NCBI GenBank assembly: GCA_002691345.1
Contig: NZHI01000004.1
Coordinates: 1 to 24,342 of the forward strand
DNA from: Synechococcus sp. MED650
Lineage (GTDB): Bacteria > Cyanobacteriota > Cyanobacteriia > PCC-6307 > Cyanobiaceae
Direction of reading: 5' to 3'
Length of the DNA stretch: 24,342 bases
Shown: positions 1 to 7,525 of the stretch, piece by piece
Layout: every line of letters starts with the position of its first letter
How positions within the stretch are numbered: the stretch's first letter is position 1
Program-made: the position numbers and the translations under genes
The notes under the pieces: model-generated
Seen by the model: only the letters and a program-made list of their open reading frames with translations
What the model was told of the DNA's origin: nothing
Databases searched by the model: none

Positions 1-612
1 CTCGACTTCGATGCCCTCACCCAAGGTGTAGCGGGTGAAGCGACGAACCTTGACGTTCTCACCAATCTTGCCAGCGGTCTGTTTGACCAGATCCGCCACG
101 GTGATGGAGCTGTCTTTGATGAAGGGCTGTTCCATCAAGGCCAGCTCCTTAAGCCGTTTGCCAATCCGCCCTTCGACGATCTTTTCCTTCATCTGCTCAG
201 GCTTGCCCTCGAGATCATCACGGCCCATCTCGATCGCCTTTTCCCTCTCACGGATCTCGTTGGGAATCTCGTCGGTGGTGACGTACTCCACGTTCGGGCA
301 TGCCGCCACCTGCATGGAGACATCACGCAGAAGCGACTGGAACATGTCGCCGCGGGCGACGAAGTCGGTTTCGCAGTTGACCTCAACCAAGACACCAACA
401 CGGGCACCCGTGTGGATGTAACTGCCGATGGAGCCCTCAGCTGCTGTACGGCCTGATTTTTTCTCAGCGCTTGCAATGCCTTTCTGACGCAGCCACTCGA
501 TGGCCTTGTTGGCGTCACCGTCGGTGGCGGACAAGGCCTTCTTGCAGTCCATCATTCCCGCGCCAGTCTTGTCGCGGAGTTCTTTGACAAGCTTGGCGGA
601 TACGGCAGCCAT
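1..612 (-). CDS. tsf: Translation elongation factor Ts, C-terminus cut by window edge
   Basis: EF-Ts is the guanine nucleotide exchange factor that recycles EF-Tu-GDP to EF-Tu-GTP in the cytoplasm. The first 204 codons are present, ending exactly at base 1. The N-terminal UBA-like segment reads [16 protein letters not shown] at residues 12-27, the family signature that contacts EF-Tu, and [10 protein letters not shown] follows near residue 80. Cyanobacterial EF-Ts is the short form of about 220 residues, so roughly 15 residues should lie left of the window. The ATG start at 612-610 is the first residue of the conserved N-terminus. I see no Shine-Dalgarno sequence before it. It lies 86 bases downstream of rpsB on the same strand, the usual bacterial rpsB-tsf order, with a strong hairpin in between. 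Confidence 0.97.
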   Translation of the reverse strand, partial: MAAVSAKLVKELRDKTGAGMMDCKKALSATDGDANKAIEWLRQKGIASAEKKSGRTAAEGSIGSYIHTGARVGVLVEVNCETDFVARGDMFQSLLRDVSMQVAACPNVEYVTTDEIPNEIREREKAIEMGRDDLEGKPEQMKEKIVEGRIGKRLKELALMEQPFIKDSSITVADLVKQTAGKIGENVKVRRFTRYTLGEGIEVE

Positions 613-642
613 CGGTCGGAGAAGAGAAAGGAGGAATTAAAT

Positions 643-676
643 CGCCGCCAACCTCACCTGGGGGAGGTCAGCGGCG
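643..676 (-). promoter_or_regulatory. rpsB-tsf intercistronic hairpin
   Basis: The gap between the rpsB stop and the tsf start holds a near-perfect inverted repeat. The outer arms are cgccgc (643-648) and gcggcg (671-676), the inner arms are acctc (651-655) and gaggt (664-668), a CA/CA internal mismatch separates them, and the loop is 8 bases. In the minus-strand RNA the hairpin is followed by AUUUAAUU, which is not a true U-run. It therefore looks like a leaky terminator, processing site or RNA-stability element that would set the rpsB:tsf ratio, rather than a full stop. A partial terminator between rpsB and tsf is known in enteric bacteria. The function here is inferred. Confidence 0.6.
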
Positions 677-698
677 TGAACTTAGCGGTCAGAGGGAA

Positions 699-1415
699 TC
701 AGCCTTCGCTGTCGCTGCCACGTTGGTCGTTGGAACCGTGCCGACCTTCGTTGATGGCATCAGCAAGCCGGCCAAGGATCAGCTGCACGGAGCGCACGGC
801 ATCGTCATTGCAGGGAATCGGCACCTCGCAAAGATCGGGATCGCAATTGGTGTCGAGCATCGACACCAGGGGGATATCCAGCTTGCGGGCTTCGAGAACG
901 GCATTGGACTCCCGGCGCTGATCCACCAGAACCACCACATCGGGAAGACGGCGCATGTTCTTGAGGCCGCCCAGGTACTTCTGCAGTCGTTCCAGCTCAC
1001 GGCGGAGCACAGCTCCCTCTTTCTTGGGACGCATGGCGATGGCGCCACTGGATTCCATCCGCTCCAGATCCTTGAGCCGGTCGATCCGGGCTTTCATGGT
1101 GGTCCAGTTGGTGAGCATTCCGCCCAACCAGCGCTGGTTCACGTAAGAGGCTCCACAGCGTGCAGCTTCGAGAGCCACCACTTCAGAGGCTTGCTTCTTG
1201 GTGCCAACGAAGAGGAAGCGTTTGCCACTTCTTGCAGCAGAACGAGTCCACTTATAGGCGTTGTTCATGCAGACAGCGGTCTGCACGAGGTCAATGATGT
1301 GAACGCCATTGCGCGCGCAATAGATGTAGCGCGACATCTTGGGGTTCCAACGACGGGTCTGGTGTCCGAAGTGGGCACCAGCCTCCATCATCTCGGCGAG
1401 GGTGACGACAGCCAT
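699..1415 (-). CDS. rpsB: 30S ribosomal protein S2
   Basis: S2 is a primary component of the small ribosomal subunit and lies between its head and body. The 238 residues begin [19 protein letters not shown], the classic S2 N-terminus. They continue with [12 protein letters not shown], then [12 protein letters not shown] and [14 protein letters not shown] (S2 signature), and near the C-terminus DTNCDPDL and IPCNDDA, all conserved in S2. The length matches bacterial S2 without a long extension. It is the first gene of the rpsB-tsf pair. A leader of roughly 100 bases upstream can fold into a three-stem structure and could carry autoregulation. Confidence 0.98.
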   Translation of the reverse strand: MAVVTLAEMMEAGAHFGHQTRRWNPKMSRYIYCARNGVHIIDLVQTAVCMNNAYKWTRSAARSGKRFLFVGTKKQASEVVALEAARCGASYVNQRWLGGMLTNWTTMKARIDRLKDLERMESSGAIAMRPKKEGAVLRRELERLQKYLGGLKNMRRLPDVVVLVDQRRESNAVLEARKLDIPLVSMLDTNCDPDLCEVPIPCNDDAVRSVQLILGRLADAINEGRHGSNDQRGSDSEG

Positions 1416-1424
1416 GGTTTGAGG

Positions 1425-1496
1425 GTTTCGGGTTCGCCTCCACCTGCCAGGGACTGCTGGAGCTCACAGAAATGGTGAGCGCAGTGCACCCGAAAC
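1425..1496 (-). promoter_or_regulatory. Possible structured 5' leader of rpsB
   Basis: Directly upstream of rpsB, the 9-base block gtttcgggt (1425-1433) is exactly complementary to acccgaaac (1488-1496). The enclosed segment holds a 6-bp hairpin (1462-1467 with 1475-1480, loop of 7) and a 5-bp hairpin (1438-1442 with 1458-1462, sharing one base with the first). In the minus-strand RNA this gives a three-way-junction shape ending about 10 bases before the rpsB start. S2 autoregulation through its leader is known in other bacteria. Whether this fold has that role is inference. Confidence 0.4.
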
Positions 1497-1519
1497 GGGC
1501 AGGTGTGCGGTGTGAAAGA

Positions 1520-1525
1520 ACCCTA
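1520..1525 (-). promoter_or_regulatory. Candidate -10 element for rpsB
   Basis: On the minus strand this reads TAGGGT, a TANNNT-type -10 element, about 105 bases upstream of the rpsB ATG. Transcription starting about 7 bases downstream would include the whole possible leader fold at 1425-1496. No good -35 element is visible at the right spacing, so this is tentative. Confidence 0.25.
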
Positions 1526-1546
1526 TGAAGGTATCAAAACGCTGAA

Positions 1547-2479
1547 TCAGCGCAGCCCGGCACTCCTGGCCTCTCGAAACAGAACGCGCACACCGATCCG
1601 GTTCAGCGGCAAGCGCAGCAGTTCCATCGCTGTTCCGGGATACCCGTTGCGGATCAACCAGCGCAGCAACGGGCGAAGACTGCGTTCGTTGATCAGCCCA
1701 CCGAGGGTGAGCAGCTCCCAGAGCAAGCGGTGCAGCCAAGTGAACTGAATGATCCAGCGCACACGGCGCGTGGGGTGCTTGCGATAGAAGACAAGCCCCA
1801 TCCGGGCACGCTCCCCCTCCACCTCCATCAACCGGGGAATCTGTTCAAGGCTGAGGGCTGGATGCCAGTGATAGCCAACAGCCTCGGGACACTTCACCAG
1901 CTCGACACCCATCTGGCGGAGTCGTTCACCCAGTTCAAGGTCTTCCCAGCCATAGAGGCGGAATCCTGTGTCAAACAGCCCCGAACGTTCCAAAACCTCA
2001 CGATCAATCGCCACATTGCCGGTGGCGAAATATGCCCAGGAAAGATCCCGCAACTTGTGGCGTTCAGACTGCGGGGAATCGAAATTGGCCGTGTTGATCA
2101 CCGCCCCGTAGGTGAAGCAGAGGCGATCACCCCGACGGATCCAGCTCTGTTGCAAGGCGCGGGTGTGGCAACGCAAAAAAGTGGGCGTGACAACAAGATC
2201 ACTGTCGATGAAGACGATCACATCGCCATGGGCGTGATCGACGCCTCGGTTTCGGCCCTCCGCTGGCCCGCCATGGGCCTGTTCGACCAAGCGGACATGG
2301 GGAAAACGTTGCGCCTGATCGCGAAGCCAGGCAGGAGTGCCATCGGTGGAACCGTCATCAACCACCACCACTTCGTAGTGATCAAAGGTGGCATCGGCTT
2401 GCTGATCTTCGAGAGCGGCCAGACACTTCTCGAGAATCGGCCGGCGGTTGTAGGTCGGAATAACGACGCTGACGAACAT
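1547..2479 (-). CDS. Family 2 (GT-A) glycosyltransferase
   Basis: This 310-residue protein is a nucleotide-sugar-dependent inverting glycosyltransferase, probably acting on cell-envelope or extracellular polysaccharide at the cytoplasmic face. It opens with VSVVIPTYNR (3-12), followed by VVVVDDGSTDGTP (37-49) for nucleotide binding, the metal-binding DSD in VFIDSDLVV (92-94), FATGNVAIDR (151-160) and the catalytic-base region GWEDLELGERL (177-187). The C-terminal 70 residues are Arg/Trp/Leu-rich and may bind membrane peripherally; I see no clear transmembrane helix. No other polysaccharide genes are nearby, so the acceptor and the sugar cannot be named. The ATG at 2479 precedes the motif directly and is secure. 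The gene sits 131 bases upstream of rpsB on the same strand and behind a terminator at 2527-2542, so it likely has its own promoter. Confidence 0.9.
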   Translation of the reverse strand: MFVSVVIPTYNRRPILEKCLAALEDQQADATFDHYEVVVVDDGSTDGTPAWLRDQAQRFPHVRLVEQAHGGPAEGRNRGVDHAHGDVIVFIDSDLVVTPTFLRCHTRALQQSWIRRGDRLCFTYGAVINTANFDSPQSERHKLRDLSWAYFATGNVAIDREVLERSGLFDTGFRLYGWEDLELGERLRQMGVELVKCPEAVGYHWHPALSLEQIPRLMEVEGERARMGLVFYRKHPTRRVRWIIQFTWLHRLLWELLTLGGLINERSLRPLLRWLIRNGYPGTAMELLRLPLNRIGVRVLFREARSAGLR

Positions 2480-2524
2480 CGCGGCAACCGCGGCAAAGAC
2501 GGCTCCAGCCTACGGATACAAAAA

Positions 2525-2544
2525 AAGGGGCCTTTCGGCCCCTT
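2525..2544 (-). terminator. Strong rho-independent terminator
   Basis: The stem is ggggcc (2527-2532) with ggcccc (2537-2542), loop tttc, extended by two A-T pairs to 8 bp. On the minus strand the hairpin is followed by a run of seven U. It lies 21 bases past the stop of the 51-residue gene and closes the upstream minus-strand transcript, which probably begins at pcyA, before the glycosyltransferase starts. Confidence 0.9.
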
Positions 2545-2565
2545 GCTGCAAACAAGGCTGGAGCC

Positions 2566-2721
2566 TCAGTCAGCAGCACCACCGTTGTTGGCAGTACCCG
2601 TCACGCCGTTACCAGCACCTTCACCACGACCGTCTGCACGCATCTTGCGCTTTTTGAACTTGCGCGCATAAGCGCGGTTGCGCTCCTGTTTCTCTTTTTT
2701 CAGGTTTCTGCGCTTTGCCAT
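2566..2721 (-). CDS. Small basic protein, 51 residues, function unknown
   Basis: This short frame starts MAKRRNLKKEKQERNRAYAR and continues FKKRKMRADGRGEGAGN, ending in a Gly/Asn/Ala-rich tail. The first 28 residues are about half Lys and Arg and look like a single charged helix with an RNA- or ribosome-binding character. The last 20 residues are flexible and uncharged. I believe similar small basic proteins are widespread in cyanobacteria, but I know no experimental function. The coding case rests on the clean ATG, the strong terminator 21 bases after the stop, and its position 32 bases behind devA on the same strand. It could be co-transcribed with devA or have its own promoter in that gap. 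A DNA-binding or ribosome-associated role is only a guess from composition. Confidence 0.75.
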   Translation of the reverse strand: MAKRRNLKKEKQERNRAYARKFKKRKMRADGRGEGAGNGVTGTANNGGAAD

Positions 2722-2753
2722 CCGTGTTTGAAATTTTTGGGCCTAGCACCACC

Positions 2754-3434
2754 TTACTGAACAGCATTCAGTAAGCATCCATCTTCCATCTGAAGAAGCC
2801 GATCCGCGACATCCACGATGCGCGGATCATGGGTCACCATCAGCACAGCACAGGACTGTTCACGGGCCAAACGCTGCAACAGTTCCACCACCTCCCTGCC
2901 GGTTCGACTGTCCAAAGCTGCAGTGGGCTCATCGGCGAGCAACAGCCGCGGGTGGGCAGCCAAGGCTCGAGCAATCGCAACACGCTGTTTCTGCCCGCCC
3001 GATAAATCCTGGGGAAGTTTGGCCATCTGATCCTCTAGACCCACTGCTCGAAGCCATTGACGGGCCTCATCCCGTCGCGCGCGGTAGCTCAGGCCAGGCA
3101 GTAAGTCGGCTCCCATCTGAACGTTCTGTTCGGCGCTGAGACAGCGCAAGAGGTTGTGGCCCTGAAAAATCATCCCGATTTGGCGGCGCACTTGCTGCCT
3201 GCATCGCCGGCCGGCCCCATCCAACGGCTGACCCAAAACATTGACCCGACCGCCCTGAACGGTGCGCAGCGCCCCGATCAAAGTGAGCAGGGTTGTTTTA
3301 CCGCACCCGGAAGGACCTGTGAGAAGCACCACTTCTCCCGGTTCAATGCTGAAACTGATGTTCTGCAGAACCTGACGACGCATCTCGCCCTGGCCAAAGG
3401 CATGACAGAGGTTTTCGACGATGACTGCTGCCAT
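2754..3434 (-). CDS. devA: DevA-like ABC exporter ATPase
   Basis: This is the nucleotide-binding subunit of a DevBCA (MacB/LolD-like) ABC exporter. With the ATG at 3434 it has 226 residues. Walker A GPSGCGKTT is at 40-48, the Q-loop Gln at 91, the signature LSGGQKQRVAIARAL at 144-158, Walker B RLLLADEPTAALD at 163-175, and the switch His in MVTHD at 202. The frame stays open upstream to 3500, but that part lies inside devC. The ATG at 3434 overlaps the devC TGA by one base (TGATG), the expected coupled start. In Anabaena, DevBCA with a TolC protein exports heterocyst glycolipids. This organism is probably unicellular, so the cargo here is unknown. Confidence 0.95.
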   Translation of the reverse strand: MAAVIVENLCHAFGQGEMRRQVLQNISFSIEPGEVVLLTGPSGCGKTTLLTLIGALRTVQGGRVNVLGQPLDGAGRRCRQQVRRQIGMIFQGHNLLRCLSAEQNVQMGADLLPGLSYRARRDEARQWLRAVGLEDQMAKLPQDLSGGQKQRVAIARALAAHPRLLLADEPTAALDSRTGREVVELLQRLAREQSCAVLMVTHDPRIVDVADRLLQMEDGCLLNAVQ

Positions 3435-4603
3435 CAAAAAATCTCCGCCGGATCGGCATCGATCAAGCGGCGCATGGCCAACAGAGCCGAAAGCATGCAC
3501 ATCACCAGAATCATCGTCAGAACGGTGAGTGCCCGGGATAGGTCCATCCCCACTGGCAGTTTCGTGGCATCACGAACAAACAAGTAGAGCCCCTGGCCAG
3601 CCAGATAAGCCGGCACGTAACCCAAAGCGGCCAGATAGAAGCCCTCGCGCATCACCACACCCAGCAGATGGGAGAGGCGATACCCCATGGCCATCAAGGT
3701 CGCGTACTCCGGCAGGTGATCGCTGACATCCGTATAGAGAACCTGATAGACGATCACGCAACCCACCACGAATCCCATCGCGGCTCCGAGGGTGAAGATG
3801 AATCCGATCGATGTACTGCTCTTCCAATAATTCTGCTCGAAATCAATAAAACCCTGTTTGGTGAGCACTGAAACGTCATCCGGCAAGCGCTCTTTCAAAC
3901 GCTCAACCACCTGAGCGGCATCAGCACCCGGTTTCAGGCGTACAAGTCCCACCTCAATCGCCCCCGTTGGCTTTTGGGGCATCAAATCCAGAAATGTCTC
4001 AGTACTTGTGAGCAAATTGCCGTCAGCTCCAAAACTGGTGCCGAGGCTCACCAAGCCCTCAACCCGCACCCGGTTTCCGGCAATCTCCGTCTCCACAACA
4101 CGCCCTTGGCGATACCAGTCGGCAATCGGTCCGAATTCCGGCCGCGAGAGCTGATCAAACAGGATCCGTCCCTTCTGCTTGAGAACCCCGGTTTTGGCAT
4201 CCAACGAAGGATCATTGAAGAAGGGATCATCCGGATTGAAGCCGAGGGCAAGGATCGCGCGGTTCCGGCGTGTTTCAGGGTTCCGCCAAAGCATCAGCCC
4301 CCAGTGCACTGGCGTGACTCCCTCTACCGCAGGATCAGCAAGGGTCTGCACGAGTCGCCGGCGGGGGAATCCAGCCATCCGCACTGAACTGGCAGAACGA
4401 GGGCTGATCAGAACAATGTCGGCATCGAATAGGCGATGAACCGTGACGCTTGCATCGAACAGCCCATCACGAAAGCCGAGCTGCATGAACATCAAAATCC
4501 CCGCGAAGCTGATGCCAGCGAGGGCCACCAACAGGCGCACCGGCTGCCGCGTCAGCAGCAGCCAGGAGAGTGGAATCCGGCGCCCCTGCCAGAACCCCTT
4601 CAT
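3434..4603 (-). CDS. devC: DevC-like ABC exporter permease (FtsX/MacB type)
   Basis: This is the 389-residue membrane subunit of the DevBCA exporter. One transmembrane helix lies near residues 20-42 (LLVALAGISFAGILMFMQLG). A periplasmic domain of about 210 residues follows, and three more helices sit in the C-terminal third (about 265-290, 317-340 and 358-378). This is the FtsX-like topology of type VII ABC exporters. The motif LPEYATLMAMGYRLSHLLGV, near 299-318, is typical of the DevC coupling region. The start ATG overlaps the devB stop as ATGA (4600-4603), and the stop overlaps devA by one base, so the three genes are translationally coupled. Confidence 0.94.
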   Translation of the reverse strand: MKGFWQGRRIPLSWLLLTRQPVRLLVALAGISFAGILMFMQLGFRDGLFDASVTVHRLFDADIVLISPRSASSVRMAGFPRRRLVQTLADPAVEGVTPVHWGLMLWRNPETRRNRAILALGFNPDDPFFNDPSLDAKTGVLKQKGRILFDQLSRPEFGPIADWYRQGRVVETEIAGNRVRVEGLVSLGTSFGADGNLLTSTETFLDLMPQKPTGAIEVGLVRLKPGADAAQVVERLKERLPDDVSVLTKQGFIDFEQNYWKSSTSIGFIFTLGAAMGFVVGCVIVYQVLYTDVSDHLPEYATLMAMGYRLSHLLGVVMREGFYLAALGYVPAYLAGQGLYLFVRDATKLPVGMDLSRALTVLTMILVMCMLSALLAMRRLIDADPAEIF

Positions 4604-5505
4604 GGCTCAAAACGGGCAATCACCTTCAACCCAGCCAGACGACTGACGCGAGCTGCATCGGCAGGATCTAAACCAACATCCACAGCCACCACCCGCGCAT
4701 CGGCATCACCGGTGGGATCTGTCGAAAGAACAGCCCGTTGTTCCACCTGCGGGCTGATGCGAAGCACCGATCCGCGCAGCTCGTTTTGAAATCCGCCGTT
4801 TTCGCTGCTGAGAGTGACGGACTGACCCAGTCGAATCCGTGAAATATCCGACTCGTACACCTCAATTCGGGCCTGCATGGTTTGGCTCGCCCCCACGTCC
4901 ATCACGCCCTCAGCGTCGGGACGCTCCCCTTCACGGGCATGGAGCTTGAGAACAAGCCCATCAATGGGAGAGATCAGTTGACTGAGAACCAGATCCGACT
5001 GAAGGCCCTTCCGTTCGGCTAGGGCTTGATCACGCTGACCTTGCAGACGAACGAGCTCTTCTCGTTTGTTGTCCACCAAGGAGCGTTCGGCAGCACCCCA
5101 CTCCGCTGCCTTGGTGAACCGCTGCACCTCAATCGTCTGAAGACGAATTTCCTGCTCGAGGCTGCGCAGACGAGCATCCACACCCTCGAGGTCGGCCAGC
5201 AAGCCATCGCGGTGGTCGAAACGAGCGAGCACCTGACCACGCTGGATCGAATCTCCCTCAGCCACAAGCAATGCTGCGACCCGTGGTGTTCCGGCGATTC
5301 CAGAGGTTGGGGCAGCAAGCTTGCGGATATCCCCTTCGGGCTCCAGCTGGCCCAGGGCTGCCACAGCTTCCTTCCTGACGCTCACAGCAGGGGGTTGTTC
5401 GGCGCTCACAGCCAGCTCTGGTGCTGGACGAGAGAACCACCAGGCTGCGCCTGCCACAACAATGGCACCCACAGATAAAAGAGGCCAGCGCAGGGTTTTC
5501 AGCAA
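4600..5505 (-). CDS. devB: DevB-like HlyD-family membrane fusion protein
   Basis: This is the periplasmic adaptor linking the DevCA pump to an outer-membrane TolC channel. From the chosen start it has about 301 residues. An N-terminal membrane anchor lies at about 7-24 ([19 protein letters not shown]), then a lipoyl half ([28 protein letters not shown]). A coiled-coil hairpin rich in Glu, Arg, Leu and Gln covers about 105-170. The second lipoyl half follows ([18 protein letters not shown]), and then the beta-barrel ([15 protein letters not shown]). The first in-frame ATG is at 5619, but that would overlap pcyA by 121 bases, and the 38 residues gained are polar with no adaptor features. The TTG at 5505, which overlaps the pcyA stop (TTGCTGA), is the better start, giving a coupled pcyA-devB junction. 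Confidence 0.88.
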   Translation of the reverse strand: MLKTLRWPLLSVGAIVVAGAAWWFSRPAPELAVSAEQPPAVSVRKEAVAALGQLEPEGDIRKLAAPTSGIAGTPRVAALLVAEGDSIQRGQVLARFDHRDGLLADLEGVDARLRSLEQEIRLQTIEVQRFTKAAEWGAAERSLVDNKREELVRLQGQRDQALAERKGLQSDLVLSQLISPIDGLVLKLHAREGERPDAEGVMDVGASQTMQARIEVYESDISRIRLGQSVTLSSENGGFQNELRGSVLRISPQVEQRAVLSTDPTGDADARVVAVDVGLDPADAARVSRLAGLKVIARFEP

Positions 5506-6242
5506 GGCTCGGGTGGATTGTCGAACAGAATCATCTCGATGTATCGATCCGCCCAAGCTGGATCGAAGGCCTTCTCCAGCACCCGACGGGTTTTGTCGTT
5601 GCGTTTTTGCTGAAGGCAATAGTTCAGCTGGCCCTGATACCGGGTGACTGTAGAAACGGCATCAGAGGGTTCGCGCACCGCCTCTCGGACTCCGGATGCC
5701 ATCACCGCCAGGTAGTGGTTCACCACCTGATGGAATCCATCTTCCTCAGACGGTCCGCAAGGTCGAATGAAACACACCTGGGACGAAAAGATCGAACCCC
5801 AGCCCGGTAGATCTCTGACTTGTTGAAAATCCGGCCAGGGTTTGGATGTCAACTGATCCAACAACCGTTGCGGCAGATCATCGGCCGTGGGTGATAGGTC
5901 GACGATGGCTGCTGAAATGCCAGCCGGGCCAGCAACGATGTCGGCCCCAAAAATCGGCAGATCGTAATGAGGGTCAGGGAACCAGACGCTGTGAAGAATC
6001 TGCAGACCGTTGCCGAGCAGCGCAACCTCCAGATGAAGCTTGCGCAGACCAGCGCAGCACATGATTTCATTGCCGATGAAGAGTTCTTCTCCGTCCAGAC
6101 GTCCGTGGATGGAGCGCAGGTCTTGATCCAAAGGCAAGGGTTGAAGCCCAGGCAGAGGTTGCCAAGCACTGCGAATCGACGCCGCGAGAGCGTTCACCAG
6201 AGGATGCTGTGGTGAGGAACGCGCCGGCGGCTTGGGCTGCAT
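5499..6242 (-). CDS. pcyA: Phycocyanobilin:ferredoxin oxidoreductase
   Basis: PcyA reduces biliverdin IXalpha by four electrons from ferredoxin to phycocyanobilin, the chromophore of phycocyanin and allophycocyanin. The 247-residue length fits the family. The catalytic trio described for Synechocystis PcyA (Glu76, His88, Asp105) is present with a constant offset of four: Glu72 in HLEVALLG, His84 in [10 protein letters not shown] and Asp101 in LPIFGADIV. The C-terminus has [12 protein letters not shown] and [21 protein letters not shown], both typical of the family. The ATG at 6242 precedes the conserved [11 protein letters not shown] segment. The gene heads the minus-strand group pcyA-devB-devC-devA and is divergent from the M16 peptidase with almost no gap. 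Its product supplies the bilin for the ApcF protein encoded at 15096-15620. Confidence 0.96.
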   Translation of the reverse strand: MQPKPPARSSPQHPLVNALAASIRSAWQPLPGLQPLPLDQDLRSIHGRLDGEELFIGNEIMCCAGLRKLHLEVALLGNGLQILHSVWFPDPHYDLPIFGADIVAGPAGISAAIVDLSPTADDLPQRLLDQLTSKPWPDFQQVRDLPGWGSIFSSQVCFIRPCGPSEEDGFHQVVNHYLAVMASGVREAVREPSDAVSTVTRYQGQLNYCLQQKRNDKTRRVLEKAFDPAWADRYIEMILFDNPPEPC

Positions 6243-6259
6243 CGATGGGTAGGCACAGA

Positions 6260-7525
6260 ATGGAACTTTGCCACGCAGTTCTGACGATCCCGTTCTCTGG
6301 CCCCACCCTGGACACCTGGACCCTGCCTAACGGTGTGCACTGCGTCTCGGCATCCATGCCGGATGCCCCGCTGACCTGTCTGGACCTCTGGTGCCGCGCT
6401 GGGAGTTCCAGCGAGAAAGCCGGAGAGGAGGGCATGGCCCATTTTCTTGAACACATGGTGTTCAAAGGAAGTGCAGGCCTCGCACCCGGTGCTTTTGACA
6501 CGGCGATTGAGGCGCTGGGGGGCAGCAGCAATGCCGCAACGGGGTTTGATGACGTGCACTTCCACGTGCTGATCCCCCCTGAGCGGGCAGAAGAAGCACT
6601 CGAGCTGTTGTTGGAGCTGGTGTTGAAACCTTCTCTCGACGCCGATGGGTTCTCCACCGAACGCGATGTGGTGCTTGAGGAGATCGCCCAGTACGCCGAT
6701 CAACCCAATGAGCAGGTGCTTCAACGGCTGCTCAGTGAAGGCTGCGGAGACCATGCCTATGGCCGCCCGATCCTTGGGACACCATCGAGCCTCGAAGCGA
6801 TGGATCCCGAGGCCATGCGCCGCTTTCATCAGCGCCGCTACCGCGGCGCCAACTGCTGTTTGGCCATCGCTGGTCCGTCATCGGATCAACTCCCCGCGGC
6901 CGTTGCCTCTTCGGCACTGATGGGTCTGTCTCCCCAGATGGATCCAATCAACTCAGCTGCCGAGGTTGGGGTTTGTCCGGGCCGTCACGAGATCAGCCTG
7001 GAGCGGCTGGAATCCTCGCGCCTGCTGATGCTCTGGCCAGCAGCACCATCGCGTGAACAAGGAGCCGTGATGGGGGCTGATCTGGCCACCACCCTGCTAG
7101 GCGAAGGTCGACGCAGCCGACTGGTGCATCGATTGCGAGAGGAGCTTCAGATTGTCGAAAACGTGTCGATGGATCTCTCGTTGCTGGAGCAAGGAAGCCT
7201 GATCACTCTGGAAGTGATTTGTCCAGAGGAAAATCTTGCCGTTGTTGAACGGGAAATCGGGAACATTCTCCGTGAGGCCGCAGACCATCCCGTCTCGGAA
7301 CGGGAATTGCAACGGGGGGTTCAACTGGTGAGCAACGGTCTCCGTTACGCATTGGAATCCACCGGACAGGTTTCAGGCCTTTGTGCAAGCCAGCAGCTCT
7401 GGGGCCGCAATCAGGATCTGCTGGCACCCTTGCAGCTTCTGCAAACCTGGTCGGCCATCGAACTGCAAACTGCGATTTTTCCCACGCTTCAACCCGAACA
7501 AGCCTGCGTGTTGATTGCCCGGTGA
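6260..7525 (+). CDS. M16 zinc peptidase, catalytic member of a pair
   Basis: This metalloprotease (pitrilysin/processing-peptidase family) degrades or processes peptides inside its chamber. From the ATG at 6260 it has 421 residues. The inverted zinc motif HFLEH is at 61-65 (ligands His61 and His65, catalytic Glu64), inside [13 protein letters not shown]. The third ligand is Glu141 in [11 protein letters not shown], at the usual spacing. The second half-domain (from about 200) lacks a zinc motif, as expected. An upstream GTG (6209) lies inside pcyA and is unlikely. An ATG at 6245 is also possible; 6260 is preferred because a weak GTAGG lies 7 bases before it. The stop overlaps the start of the next gene. 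Substrates are unknown. Confidence 0.93.
   Translation: MELCHAVLTIPFSGPTLDTWTLPNGVHCVSASMPDAPLTCLDLWCRAGSSSEKAGEEGMAHFLEHMVFKGSAGLAPGAFDTAIEALGGSSNAATGFDDVHFHVLIPPERAEEALELLLELVLKPSLDADGFSTERDVVLEEIAQYADQPNEQVLQRLLSEGCGDHAYGRPILGTPSSLEAMDPEAMRRFHQRRYRGANCCLAIAGPSSDQLPAAVASSALMGLSPQMDPINSAAEVGVCPGRHEISLERLESSRLLMLWPAAPSREQGAVMGADLATTLLGEGRRSRLVHRLREELQIVENVSMDLSLLEQGSLITLEVICPEENLAVVEREIGNILREAADHPVSERELQRGVQLVSNGLRYALESTGQVSGLCASQQLWGRNQDLLAPLQLLQTWSAIELQTAIFPTLQPEQACVLIAR

Noticed and set aside
723..1478. Long plus-strand frame (251 codons) opposite rpsB
   Set aside because: It is the shadow of rpsB; the minus-strand S2 protein matches its family over the full length.
1730..2671. Plus-strand frame of 313 codons opposite the glycosyltransferase
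   Set aside because: It covers the antisense of a clear GT2 protein, runs through the terminator and the 51-residue gene, and shows no domain motif.
6194..6829. Minus-strand frame of 211 codons opposite the M16 peptidase
   Set aside because: It overlaps the HFLEH-encoding region and has no family features.
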